A model generated the notes under the pieces. It did not search any database. It was not told the DNA's origin and saw only the letters and a program-made list of their open reading frames with translations. Positions 1 to 8,714 of a DNA stretch of 64,000 bases are shown here, one piece after another. This DNA comes from Alteromonas confluentis. Lineage in GTDB: Bacteria > Pseudomonadota > Gammaproteobacteria > Enterobacterales > Alteromonadaceae. The stretch is from assembly GCF_001757105.1 (NCBI RefSeq), contig NZ_MDHN01000040.1, positions 1 to 64,000 on the forward strand. The letters are read 5' to 3'. Position 1 is the first letter of the stretch; each line of letters starts with the position of its first letter. A program made the translations under genes and the position numbers.

Positions 1-399
1 GGCCGGACCTTACTCACTACTACGGCATCATCTGCCACCTCGCACCAACACCTGCCTTGAGTTTCCTCTCGTACAGATGCTTCTGGTTTATCACCAGAGA
101 CGGTGTCAGGCTTCCCCAGTTACTGCACTGGCTCCCTGTTAGAAATCCCACCCTCAAGCACAATACAGGACTGACCGAGTATCGGGCTTCACGCTATTTT
201 GCACGCTTACCCTCCTGCATTGCCGAATCAGGTTCACTTTCGTTGTGTACTTCTAACTTCCTATGGCTTGCTTCGGGCCGGCCCCCGGAGACCCTGCCGT
301 TAGCCAGCAACGCCCTTGCCATTCGGATTATCTTCCCCTCAGTCAGGGTGATTCAGGTTTCTTTCAACCTGACGGGTTTGCCAGCTTCGCTGGGCAAAC
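1..399 (-). mobile_element. probable group II intron, 5' ribozyme part (truncated by window edge)
   Basis: No convincing protein is encoded on either strand until the left edge. Read on the minus strand, the segment starts GTTTGCCCAGCGAAGCTGGC, which folds as a hairpin. It continues through a structured, stop-rich stretch and ends in an open frame (about 47 to 1) reading EVADDAVVVSKVRP, which resembles the start of an intron-encoded reverse transcriptase. The layout (structured RNA of about 350 nt, then an ORF) fits domains I-IV of a bacterial group II intron. It begins immediately after the T-run of the cytochrome c' terminator, a position typical of intron insertion behind terminators. The reverse transcriptase and 3' end lie outside the window. 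I recognise this by overall resemblance only; another structured mobile element is possible. Confidence 0.45.
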
Positions 400-427
400 A
401 AAAAACGGTCGCAAATGCGACCGTTTT
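400..427 (-). terminator. rho-independent terminator of the cytochrome c' gene
   Basis: A perfect 12-bp stem (AAAACGGTCGCA / TGCGACCGTTTT, positions 402-413 and 416-427) has a 2-nt loop and is followed on the minus strand by six T residues. It lies 45 bp after the cytochrome c' stop codon. The presumed intron starts at the next base after the T-run. Confidence 0.85.
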
Positions 428-471
428 ACTCATCGTTACAAATTGCTTTCTTGCAGCTATACTTGAGCTAA

Positions 472-954
472 TTAATCCGCTTTGTAATCGTCGTGACAAC
501 CTTTACATGCGCCACCTACCTGGCCTATCGCAGCGCGATATTTACTTTCATCACCAGCTGCTGCCACACTCGAAAGATTTTCTGCCGCAGATTTCAAATT
601 AGCGACTTTTCCTTCGAAGTCTGACCAATTTTCCCAAATGTCGTCTTTTGCACCCGTATCAACGTCAAATTTGCGGGTATCTACCATCAGGTAATCACTC
701 ATCATATCTGCCAGTTGCTCAAGGCGCAGCGCATTGGTTGCAATGACATCTTGATCGAAAGGAATTGCCCCTTTCGCCATGCCGCCTAGCGGCGCCATGT
801 TACTGCGTACAAGTTGAAAAAGGGCTTTGCGGTACTCCGTCGCTGCTGCTGCATGTTTCTCATTCATCGCCGCTTCGCGGGCAACAACGTTCGATGTTGT
901 AAAACACGTTGCCGCGATGGCTGCTATTAGTCCGGTCTTGAGCAGTTTTTTCAT
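472..954 (-). CDS. cytochrome c' (class II periplasmic c-type cytochrome)
   Basis: A 160-residue exported protein with a cleavable signal peptide (about residues 1-25, ending near VVA-RE), a predicted four-helix bundle and a C-terminal heme-binding motif CKGCH about seven residues from the end, which is the hallmark position of cytochromes c'. Members bind NO or CO at a five-coordinate heme and are often linked to NO tolerance. An ATG four codons upstream (966) is in frame, but the GGAG at 960-963 is correctly spaced only for the ATG at 954, so I choose that start. The gene is monocistronic, downstream of dnaJ on the same strand, with its own terminator. Confidence 0.85.
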   Translation of the reverse strand: MKKLLKTGLIAAIAATCFTTSNVVAREAAMNEKHAAAATEYRKALFQLVRSNMAPLGGMAKGAIPFDQDVIATNALRLEQLADMMSDYLMVDTRKFDVDTGAKDDIWENWSDFEGKVANLKSAAENLSSVAAAGDESKYRAAIGQVGGACKGCHDDYKAD

Positions 955-1094
955 TATCTTCTCCATTAAGATGAAAGTGTGGTGATGTAAGTTGCCTTCA
1001 ACTATTAAAAAGCCCCGCTTATCATAACGTTTGTTTTTGCGTTTGGTGATTATATTTCACACAAAAGAGCGAACAAACCTACCCAGAAACGACA

Positions 1095-1123
1095 AGCCCT
1101 CCAAAAGGAGGGCTGAATTTTTT
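1095..1123. terminator. terminator hairpin after dnaJ
   Basis: An inverted repeat AGCCCTCC / GGAGGGCT with an AAAA loop lies at 1095-1114. It is flanked on the plus side by a T-rich run and on the minus side by a weaker T-containing tail. It lies 40-60 bp beyond the dnaJ stop and probably ends the dnaK-dnaJ transcript. Confidence 0.7.
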
Positions 1124-1156
1124 ATCGCTGACCAGATTAACGTCTAAATGGAAAGC

Positions 1157-2287
1157 TTAGTTTGTCAGGTCGTCGAAGAATTTCTTCACGCCGTCAAAAA
1201 AGCCTTTCTCCTTTGGGCGATGCTTACCAGAGTCGCCACCCATGGAATCATCTAATTCCTGAAGCAGATCTTTCTGACGGGTAGACAGATTCACCGGGGT
1301 TTCCACCACGACTTTACACATCAGATCACCGGTAACGCCACTGCGAACCGACTTAACACCTTTACCACGCAGACGGAACATACGACCGGTCTGAGTTTCA
1401 GCGCTGACCTTCAGTTTAACTTTACCATCAAGTGTAGGTACTTCCAGTTCACCACCTAACGCAGCCGTGGTAAAGCTCAGCGGTACTTCACAATATAGGT
1501 TGTTACCGTCGCGTTGGAAGATTTCATGCTCACGCACATGAACCTGGACGTATAAATCACCTGCTGGTGCACCGTTCTCGCCAGCTTCACCCTCGCCGTT
1601 AAGACGAATGCGATCACCGGTATCTACACCGGCTGGGATTTTAACTGACAGGGTTTTGGTTTTTTCTTTTCGACCGTGGCCATGACAGGCATTACATGGG
1701 TCGGAAATGATTTTGCCGCGACCCGAACAAGTTGGACAGGTTTGCTGTACCGCAAAAAAGCCCTGACGCATCTGCACCTGACCATTACCATGACAGGTTG
1801 GGCAGGTAGTTGGAGACGTACCTTTCTTCGCGCCGGAGCCATGACAGACATCACATTCCACCAGCGTAGGTACGCGAATTTCCACTTCTTTACCGCGTAC
1901 CGCTTCTTCTAATGAAAGCTCGAGATTGTAACGTAAATCGGCTCCCTGACGGGCACGAGACTGACGTCCACCGCGACCACCACCGAATATATCGCCGAAT
2001 ACATCACCAAAAATATCACCAAAGTCTGCGCCACCACCGAAGCCGGCACCACCACGATTCGGATCCACACCGGCATGACCATACTGATCATATGCAGCGC
2101 GTTTCTGCGAATCAGTCAGGACTTCATAGGCTTCCTGGATTTCCTTAAATTTTTCTTCCAGCGCTTTATCGCCCTGGGTGCGGTCAGGGTGGTACTTCAT
2201 TGCCAGCTTTTTATACGCTTTTTTGATATCGCGTTCGCCAGCGCTTTTGTCCACACCAAGCACTTCGTAGTAGTCTCGTTTCGACAT
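1157..2287 (-). CDS. dnaJ: molecular chaperone DnaJ (Hsp40)
   Basis: Co-chaperone that delivers unfolded clients to DnaK and stimulates its ATPase. The 376-residue protein has the J domain (1-70) with HPD at residues 33-35, a Gly/Phe-rich linker (about 75-110), four CxxCxGxG zinc-finger repeats ([32 protein letters not shown], about 145-210) and the C-terminal substrate-binding domains. This is full-length class I DnaJ architecture. It lies downstream of dnaK on the same strand, separated by 186 bp that contain a terminator-like hairpin, so some transcription may be independent. Identity is secure. Confidence 0.98.
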   Translation of the reverse strand: MSKRDYYEVLGVDKSAGERDIKKAYKKLAMKYHPDRTQGDKALEEKFKEIQEAYEVLTDSQKRAAYDQYGHAGVDPNRGGAGFGGGADFGDIFGDVFGDIFGGGRGGRQSRARQGADLRYNLELSLEEAVRGKEVEIRVPTLVECDVCHGSGAKKGTSPTTCPTCHGNGQVQMRQGFFAVQQTCPTCSGRGKIISDPCNACHGHGRKEKTKTLSVKIPAGVDTGDRIRLNGEGEAGENGAPAGDLYVQVHVREHEIFQRDGNNLYCEVPLSFTTAALGGELEVPTLDGKVKLKVSAETQTGRMFRLRGKGVKSVRSGVTGDLMCKVVVETPVNLSTRQKDLLQELDDSMGGDSGKHRPKEKGFFDGVKKFFDDLTN

Positions 2288-2391
2288 ATCGCTTACTTTT
2301 CCTACTCGTTACTTCAGATGCCCAGCGGCGGTATTTCCGCAACCGTTCATCAAATAATCATCCGGATAATTTTAACCGGCCTTAACACAAC

Positions 2392-2421
2392 AAAAGGCGC
2401 AACAAGAATTCCTGCTGCGCC
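2392..2421 (-). terminator. terminator between dnaK and dnaJ
   Basis: On the minus strand GGCGCAGCAGG...TTGTTGCGCC (2396-2421) forms an imperfect stem-loop followed by TTTTGTTGT. A second GC-rich hairpin (CCCCGGC / GCCGGGG, about 2437-2457) lies between it and the dnaK stop. Together they probably attenuate read-through into dnaJ, giving more dnaK than dnaJ message. Confidence 0.7.
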
Positions 2422-2473
2422 TGCACTGTACAGCACCCCGGCAGAGTGCCGCCGGGGAAGCATTGCTTACAGC

Positions 2474-4399
2474 TTATTTCTTGTCGTCTTTCACTTCTTC
2501 GAATTCAGCGTCAACAACATCATCGTCAGCTTTCTGAGCAGAAGGCTGCTCGGCGCCTGCGTCAGCACCACCGGCTGCTGCCTGTTGTGCCTGTGCCGCT
2601 TCCATCAGTTTACCTGATGCTTCAACCAGTGCCTGTGTTTTCGCTTCGATTTCGGCTTTATCTTCACCTTTAACCGCAGTTTCCAGTGCAGAAATAGCCG
2701 CTTCGATTGGCGCTTTGTCTTCAGCAGACAGTGCATCACCCACTTCATCAAGTTGCTTACGAGTAGCGTGAATCATGCCGTCACCCTGGTTACGGGCTTG
2801 AATCAGTTCTTCGAACTTAGCATCTGATTCTTTATTCGCTTCTGCGTCAGCGACCATTTTTTCGATTTCGTCATCGCTCAGACCAGAAGACGCTTTAATC
2901 GTGATCTTCTGCTCTTTGCCAGTATCTTTATCTTTAGCTGATACGTGCAGGATACCGTCGGCGTCCAGATCGAAAGTTACTTCGATTTGTGGGGTACCAC
3001 GAGAAGCAGGACGAATACCTTCTAAGTTAAACTGACCCAGCGACTTGTTACCAGACGCTTGCTTACGCTCACCCTGCAGTACGTGTACAGTAACTGCAGA
3101 CTGGTTGTCTTCAGCCGTCGAGAAGGTTTGCGATTTCTTAGTAGGAATCGTAGTGTTCTTCTCAATAAGGTTGGTCATTACACCGCCCATGGTTTCGATA
3201 CCCAGAGACAGAGGCGTAACGTCCAGCAGCAGTACGTCTTTTACTTCACCAGACAGTACACCGCCTTGAATAGCCGCACCAACGGCAACCGCTTCGTCAG
3301 GGTTAACATCTTTACGTGGCTCTTTACCGAAGAACTCAGTGACGTACTTCTGTACCAGAGGCATACGCGTCTGACCACCCACCAGGATGATGTCGTTGAT
3401 GTCAGAAACTGACAGATCCGCATCTTCCAGTGCTTGTTTAACTGGCTTCAGCGAGTCTTTCACCATGTCTTCAACCAGAGATTCCAGTTTTGCACGGGTT
3501 ACTTTGATCGCTAAGTGTTTAGGGCCAGTTGCATCTGCAGTGATGTACGGCAAGTTAACTTCAGTCTGCTGAGAAGAAGACAGTTCGATTTTCGCTTTCT
3601 CGCCGGCTTCTTTCAGACGTTGCATGGCCAGCGGATCTTTACGCAGGTCGATGCCCTGATCCTTCTTGAATTCGTCTACCAGGTAATTGATTACACGGTT
3701 ATCGAAGTCTTCACCACCTAAGTGAGTGTCACCATTGGTCGCCAGTACTTCGAAGGTGTGCTCACCATCAACTTCATCGATTTCAATGATAGAGATATCG
3801 AACGTACCGCCACCTAAGTCGTAAACGGCAACAACGTTATCGCCTTGCTTTTTGTCCATGCCGTAAGCAAGGGCAGCAGCAGTTGGCTCGTTGATGATAC
3901 GCTTAACTTCAAGACCAGCGATACGGCCAGCGTCTTTCGTTGCCTGACGCTGTGAATCGTTAAAGTAAGCAGGAACAGTGATTACCGCACCAGTGACTTC
4001 TTCGCCCAGGTAATCTTCAGCAGTTTTCTTCATTTTCTTCAGAACTTCTGCAGAGATTTGGGGCGGTGCCATTTTCTCGCCTTTGGTCTCAACCCATGCA
4101 TCACCGTTGTCAGCTTTAACAATTTTGTAAGGCATGATGTCGAGGTCGCGTTGTACTTCTTTATCTTCGAAGCGACGACCGATCAGACGTTTGATAGCAA
4201 ATAAAGTATTTGTTGGGTTGGTAACTGCCTGACGCTTCGCAGACTGACCTACCAGAGTTTCACCGTCGTTAGTGTACGCGATGATAGAAGGCGTAGTGCG
4301 ATCGCCTTCGGCGTTTTCAATTACGCGAGGTTTGTCGCCGTCTAGAACTGCGACACAGGAGTTTGTTGTACCTAAGTCGATACCAATGATTTTACCCAT
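2474..4399 (-). CDS. dnaK: molecular chaperone DnaK (Hsp70)
   Basis: ATP-dependent Hsp70 chaperone of 641 residues, the normal length. The N-terminal nucleotide-binding domain begins [13 protein letters not shown], followed by conserved segments including [15 protein letters not shown] and [11 protein letters not shown]. The substrate-binding domain and helical lid follow, and the tail is Ala/Gly/Gln-rich and ends with the acidic EFEEV motif that contacts co-chaperones. A GGAGA ribosome site precedes the ATG. The gene lies between grpE and dnaJ and has its own sigma-32 promoter in the 107-bp gap after grpE. Confidence 0.99.
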   Translation of the reverse strand: MGKIIGIDLGTTNSCVAVLDGDKPRVIENAEGDRTTPSIIAYTNDGETLVGQSAKRQAVTNPTNTLFAIKRLIGRRFEDKEVQRDLDIMPYKIVKADNGDAWVETKGEKMAPPQISAEVLKKMKKTAEDYLGEEVTGAVITVPAYFNDSQRQATKDAGRIAGLEVKRIINEPTAAALAYGMDKKQGDNVVAVYDLGGGTFDISIIEIDEVDGEHTFEVLATNGDTHLGGEDFDNRVINYLVDEFKKDQGIDLRKDPLAMQRLKEAGEKAKIELSSSQQTEVNLPYITADATGPKHLAIKVTRAKLESLVEDMVKDSLKPVKQALEDADLSVSDINDIILVGGQTRMPLVQKYVTEFFGKEPRKDVNPDEAVAVGAAIQGGVLSGEVKDVLLLDVTPLSLGIETMGGVMTNLIEKNTTIPTKKSQTFSTAEDNQSAVTVHVLQGERKQASGNKSLGQFNLEGIRPASRGTPQIEVTFDLDADGILHVSAKDKDTGKEQKITIKASSGLSDDEIEKMVADAEANKESDAKFEELIQARNQGDGMIHATRKQLDEVGDALSAEDKAPIEAAISALETAVKGEDKAEIEAKTQALVEASGKLMEAAQAQQAAAGGADAGAEQPSAQKADDDVVDAEFEEVKDDKK

Positions 4400-4437
4400 T
4401 TCGTGTCTCCAAAATAAGATTCAATAATTTCTGCAAT

Positions 4438-4468
4438 ATTAGTGGGGTTATTCCCCCGGTAATTCAAG
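4438..4468 (-). promoter_or_regulatory. sigma-32 heat-shock promoter of dnaK
   Basis: On the minus strand CTTGAA (4463-4468) is followed after 15 nt by CCCCACTAAT (4438-4447), close to the sigma-32 consensus CTTGAA-N13-15-CCCCATnTa. It sits about 40 bp before the dnaK ATG. The match is seen directly; heat induction is inferred. Confidence 0.8.
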
Positions 4469-4506
4469 AGACGCCTGTAAAAATAAGTCTCTTAGGCTGT
4501 CGCCTG

Positions 4507-5121
4507 TTACGCCTGCGTATCAACACCACCGTCTGGTGCACGAGACACCATGACCATAGCCGGACGAAGCAGACGCCCGTTGATTTGGTAACCTTTCTGC
4601 ATCACTGCCATTACGGTGTTTGGCGCGTGGTCGGCGCTTTCCTGCATGGACATCGCCTGATGCAATTCTGGATTAAAACCTTCACCCTGAGGATCAATAG
4701 GTGTTAAACCGAATTTTTCAATAGTGCTAACAAAAGATTTCAGCGTCATATCAACGCCTTCAAGCAGTGGTTTCACCGCCTCGTTTTCAGCATCACCCGC
4801 CTGAATAGCACGTTCCAGGTTGTCGAGAACCGGCAGCAGTTCACCAGCAAAACGCTCCAGGGCGAATTTGCGGGCTTTTTCTACTTCGGCGTCAGCACGA
4901 CGACGGGCATTGTCGCTATCAGCACGTGCACGCAGTACGCTGTCCTGCTGCTCTTTAACCTGCGCCTGGGCGTCTGCCAATGCAGTTTCAAGCTCGTAGA
5001 TACGCTGTTCCTGTTCAGATACCGGTTGCGCTTCTTCAGCTCCTTCGTTTACTACTTCGCCCTGAATCACTTCTGCGTCTTCAGGCTTCTTTTGATCCTG
5101 CACATCGCGCTCTTCGCTCAT
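4507..5121 (-). CDS. grpE: nucleotide exchange factor GrpE
   Basis: ADP-release factor for DnaK. The 204-residue protein has an acidic disordered N-terminus, a long coiled coil (about residues 50-95, heptad-like [15 protein letters not shown]) and the C-terminal beta domain with the conserved segment [11 protein letters not shown] and a final VMVSRA. The frame stays open upstream to 5283, but GGGAGG lies correctly before the ATG at 5121, and the upstream codons contain the promoter, so I take 5121 as the start. It is the first gene of the grpE-dnaK-dnaJ cluster. Confidence 0.97.
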   Translation of the reverse strand: MSEERDVQDQKKPEDAEVIQGEVVNEGAEEAQPVSEQEQRIYELETALADAQAQVKEQQDSVLRARADSDNARRRADAEVEKARKFALERFAGELLPVLDNLERAIQAGDAENEAVKPLLEGVDMTLKSFVSTIEKFGLTPIDPQGEGFNPELHQAMSMQESADHAPNTVMAVMQKGYQINGRLLRPAMVMVSRAPDGGVDTQA

Positions 5122-5220
5122 GCTATCCTCCCAACAATACTCATCTGCGGTGAATTTTTGTGTAGCTGACTGCAAGCAAAAAACCTTGCCACAACCAGCG
5201 TGAATACGTTCAGTGGGGCT

Positions 5221-5250
5221 AATAATGGGGTTAGTTAACCGCCTATCAAG
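5221..5250 (-). promoter_or_regulatory. sigma-32 heat-shock promoter of grpE
   Basis: On the minus strand CTTGAT (5245-5250) and CCCCATTATT (5221-5230) are separated by 14 nt, an almost ideal sigma-32 promoter about 100 bp before the grpE start. Another CCCCA lies just downstream and could extend or duplicate the -10. The divergent gene at 5343 begins about 90 bp away. Confidence 0.85.
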
Positions 5251-5342
5251 GGTATCCCTGAAAAATTTGTGGCTAATTGCCATATTTTTTGCAGAAAGGT
5301 TGCGGTAGAGTTTGTTAACGAATTGTTTTTGTTGGCTATCGC

Positions 5343-8300
5343 ATGTTCAGCATCTATACCATCGGCATGATTACCGTGGTTTATCTCATGTTTCTTTTTA
5401 TGGTTGCCTTTTGGGGCGATAAAAAGCTGCGCGATAACCAACAACACCCGGTTTTATATAGCTTAGGCCTTGGCATTCACTGCACGTCGTGGGCGTTTTT
5501 CGGCACCACCACCCAAGCTTCACAATTCGGTTGGGCGCTGGTGCCCACCTATGCCGGCATTATCTTCGGCATGGCTTTTCTCTACCCTGTATTGATAAAA
5601 ATTGTTCGGTATTGCCAAAAGCACAATGTCACTTCTTTAGCGGATTTCTTTGCTCTACGTTTTCGCCATAGCCACTTTTTGGCAGCCACGGTAACAGGTT
5701 TATGCTTTATTGGCGTTATTCCCTATATTGCGCTGCAATTAGATGCCATTTCTGCTAGTATTCGGCTTATTTCCTACGATGCCGGACAAGGCTCAGATAC
5801 CGTAGGATTATATGTTGCCGCGCTAATGGCCCTGTTCGCCATTCTGTTTGGTACCCGCACACTCAACCTTACCGACAAACACCCCGGGCTTGTGCTTACC
5901 ATTGCCGTTGAGTCTGTGGTCAAACTGGTTGGCCTGTGTGTGGTAGGCATATTTGTGTGCTACGGACTGTTCAACGGCCCCTTTGACTTAATTGCACAGG
6001 CCGCGGTTCATCCCTCTGCCCGCGAAGTGTTGTATGCCGATTCAGCGCCTCTGGTGTATTTGAGCCATGTGTTACTAGGGGTGTGCTCATTGTTCGTGTT
6101 GCCCCGCCAATTTCATATGAATTTTGTTGAATGTAACGGTGAAGGCGAACTGGCTACCGCCCGCTGGCTTTTTCCCGCCTACCTTGTTGGCATGACAACG
6201 TTCATTCTGCCCATCGCCATTGCCGGCCACATTCTACTTGATACCAGCGTGGTAAAAACCGACGCTTTCGTATTAGCGCTGCCGTTGAGCACCGGCAATA
6301 TCGGGGTTTCACTTGCAGCATTAATTGGCGGACTGTCTGCGACCACCAGCATGATAATTGTGGCTACCCTGGCCCTTGGGATCATGATGTCGAATAATCT
6401 TATTACCCCCATTTGGCTTAAGATTCGGCTAAAGAATGACCCGCAATTAACCATGCGCCCCGCCACCCTGCTCACCGTGCGGCGACTCACGGTACTGGTC
6501 GTACTTAGCGTAGCTTACTGGTACCACGTCAACGTGAGTCAAAGTGCCCCATTGGTAAAAAGCGGGGTGATTGCCATCGCTTTGCTCGGTCAGTTACTTC
6601 CCGCCATGCTGTTTTCACTTTACTGGCAGCGTACTGCCAAGTGGGCGGTGCAATCAGCGATTCTGGTTGGCTTTGTCTGTTGGGTAATGTGGTTACTCTA
6701 CCCGTCAATTCTGTCGAGTTACTATTTCGAAAAAGCGCCATCTGAACTTCAACTGGGTACCAGTTTCTTTGCCTGCCTGGTGATGAATACGCTCACCTTA
6801 GTTTTGATTTCGCTCTTATCATCGTCGAAGACAGAGCAGGATAAAAACCTTGGCGGCGACGATAATCATCCTGATCTTGCCATTCGCATACAGGATTTAT
6901 TTTCACTCACTGAGCGGGTACTTGAGCCCAGTGTTAACCTTACATTGAAAAGCCAGCTTTCAGCCCACGCCAACACAGACGGTTTCGCCAGCATGGCGTT
7001 ATTGCAACGGGTAGAAAAGTTACTGGCCGTTCAGGTGGGCACACCAAGCGCCCGCATTCTGCTTTCAGCCATTGCCCAATCTAAAGCTGGAGCACTAAGG
7101 GAGATTGTAGACTGGGTGGAAGAAGCCTCTCAATCATTCCAGTTTAATCATGAGATTTTGCAATCATCGGTTCAAAACATTGAACAAGGGATCAGTGTGC
7201 TCGATCAGCAGCTTTGCATGCTTGCCTGGAATGACCGGTATGTCGAACTGTTTAACTATCCGAAGGGCTATCTGAAGGTGGGTCAGCCAATTCAGGCGTT
7301 GCTGCTGTATAACGCTGAGCGAGGCTTGCTGGGTAAAACCGATGACGTGGAAAATGAAATTAGTAAGCGTGTGGACTACATGCAAAAAGGCAGCAGCTAT
7401 AAATATATTCGTCGCCAGACCGATGGCCGGGTCATCGAACTTAATGGTAGTCCGCTCCCCCACGGCGGTTATGTAACAACGTACAGTGACATCAGCGAAT
7501 ATATCCGCATACAAGAAGAACTGGAACTCGCTAAACGGGATTTGGAAGCCCGGGTACTAAAACGAACTGAACAATTGGAACTGGCCAAACAGGAAGCAGA
7601 CCGGGCCAATGAAAGTAAATCCCGCTTTCTGGCCGCCGCCGGCCACGACTTAATGCAACCGTTTAATGCCGCTACGCTTTATGCTGGCATGCTGTCACAA
7701 AAAACGACTGACTCCGATTTAGCCAGTTTGTCTCATGGGCTAGTCACATCACTCAATAGTGCTGAAGCCTTGCTCTCCACTTTATTAGATATGACCAAAC
7801 TGGAATCGGGCGTATTGGTACCTCAAATTACTGAGTTTCCACTAGACGATGTGCTCACGCCGCTGGTTAATGAATTTCAGGTTATCGCAGGGCAAAAGCA
7901 ACTTCTTCTAAAGCAGGTTCACACCTCCGTAGTCGTGCGCTCTGACAAAAAGCTCCTGAAGCGTATCGTGCAGAATTTGATCTCCAATGCCATTCGCTAT
8001 ACCCGCACAGGAACCATTCTAGTGGGCACACGTCGTAAATCATCGGATCGGCTAGCGATCTGGGTGTGCGATACCGGCCCGGGCATACCCGAACATCAGC
8101 AACAGATAATTTTTCAAGAGTTTCACCAGCTCGAGAACCGCGAAGCGAGTCAGGGGTTGGGATTAGGACTGACTATTGTGGAGCGCATCAGCCAACTGCT
8201 CGACCATGAAATTGGTTTGGCATCGGCTGTAAACAAAGGCACGGTATTTACCGTTACCCTGCCCCGGGCTGTGCGGGCACTTCAGCGCAACGCGATTGCT

Positions 8301-8705
8301 CCCCAAGAACAGAGTGTTACGTCACAAGCAACCTGGTTACAGGGACAGCATATTCTGCTGCTGGAAAACGACGAGCAAATTACCCAAGCCATGCAGGAAC
8401 TGTTAAGCGACTGGGGCGCTGAGGTAATCTGTGCTTCTTCATTGTCTTCGGCGCAGGCAGTATGCCCCGCACCGCCAGACATGATGCTGGTTGACTATCA
8501 CCTGGATTTTGGCGAGAAAGGCACCGATGCGGCAAAGTCATTGAAAGGCTTCTGGCAACAAAATGTTCCTGGCATTCTGGTAACGGCAAACCGCGACGAT
8601 GGCGTGCGGGATGAAGCCGCCGCAGCCGGCTTGCGATACCTTCCGAAGCCGGTAAAACCACCGGCACTGAAACGTTTGCTTAAAGAACTGCTAAGTGGCC
8701 GCTAA
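5343..8705 (+). CDS. CrbS-like hybrid histidine kinase with N-terminal sodium/solute symporter domain
   Basis: An 1120-residue membrane sensor. Residues 1 to about 490 form a multi-helix transporter domain of the sodium/solute symporter family. After a linker, a PAS domain (about 630-740) and a short coiled coil lead to the histidine kinase: HisKA with [17 protein letters not shown] (His768), then an ATPase domain with [21 protein letters not shown] and [10 protein letters not shown]-terminal receiver has acceptor Asp1051 (LVDYHLDFG) and the lysine of LPKPVKP. CrbS/MxtR-type kinases with this layout control acetate switch genes such as acs through the LuxR-type CrbR. A matching regulator lies at 12033. 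No strong ribosome site precedes the ATG, so the start is only probable. The ligand is not known from sequence. Confidence 0.85.
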   Translation: MFSIYTIGMITVVYLMFLFMVAFWGDKKLRDNQQHPVLYSLGLGIHCTSWAFFGTTTQASQFGWALVPTYAGIIFGMAFLYPVLIKIVRYCQKHNVTSLADFFALRFRHSHFLAATVTGLCFIGVIPYIALQLDAISASIRLISYDAGQGSDTVGLYVAALMALFAILFGTRTLNLTDKHPGLVLTIAVESVVKLVGLCVVGIFVCYGLFNGPFDLIAQAAVHPSAREVLYADSAPLVYLSHVLLGVCSLFVLPRQFHMNFVECNGEGELATARWLFPAYLVGMTTFILPIAIAGHILLDTSVVKTDAFVLALPLSTGNIGVSLAALIGGLSATTSMIIVATLALGIMMSNNLITPIWLKIRLKNDPQLTMRPATLLTVRRLTVLVVLSVAYWYHVNVSQSAPLVKSGVIAIALLGQLLPAMLFSLYWQRTAKWAVQSAILVGFVCWVMWLLYPSILSSYYFEKAPSELQLGTSFFACLVMNTLTLVLISLLSSSKTEQDKNLGGDDNHPDLAIRIQDLFSLTERVLEPSVNLTLKSQLSAHANTDGFASMALLQRVEKLLAVQVGTPSARILLSAIAQSKAGALREIVDWVEEASQSFQFNHEILQSSVQNIEQGISVLDQQLCMLAWNDRYVELFNYPKGYLKVGQPIQALLLYNAERGLLGKTDDVENEISKRVDYMQKGSSYKYIRRQTDGRVIELNGSPLPHGGYVTTYSDISEYIRIQEELELAKRDLEARVLKRTEQLELAKQEADRANESKSRFLAAAGHDLMQPFNAATLYAGMLSQKTTDSDLASLSHGLVTSLNSAEALLSTLLDMTKLESGVLVPQITEFPLDDVLTPLVNEFQVIAGQKQLLLKQVHTSVVVRSDKKLLKRIVQNLISNAIRYTRTGTILVGTRRKSSDRLAIWVCDTGPGIPEHQQQIIFQEFHQLENREASQGLGLGLTIVERISQLLDHEIGLASAVNKGTVFTVTLPRAVRALQRNAIAPQEQSVTSQATWLQGQHILLLENDEQITQAMQELLSDWGAEVICASSLSSAQAVCPAPPDMMLVDYHLDFGEKGTDAAKSLKGFWQQNVPGILVTANRDDGVRDEAAAAGLRYLPKPVKPPALKRLLKELLSGR

Positions 8706-8714
8706 TTCCAGTGT

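Noticed and set aside
57-602. Plus-strand open frame of 181 codons
   Set aside because: It runs through the presumed intron and then across the cytochrome c' gene in antisense; no family resemblance and no ribosome site.
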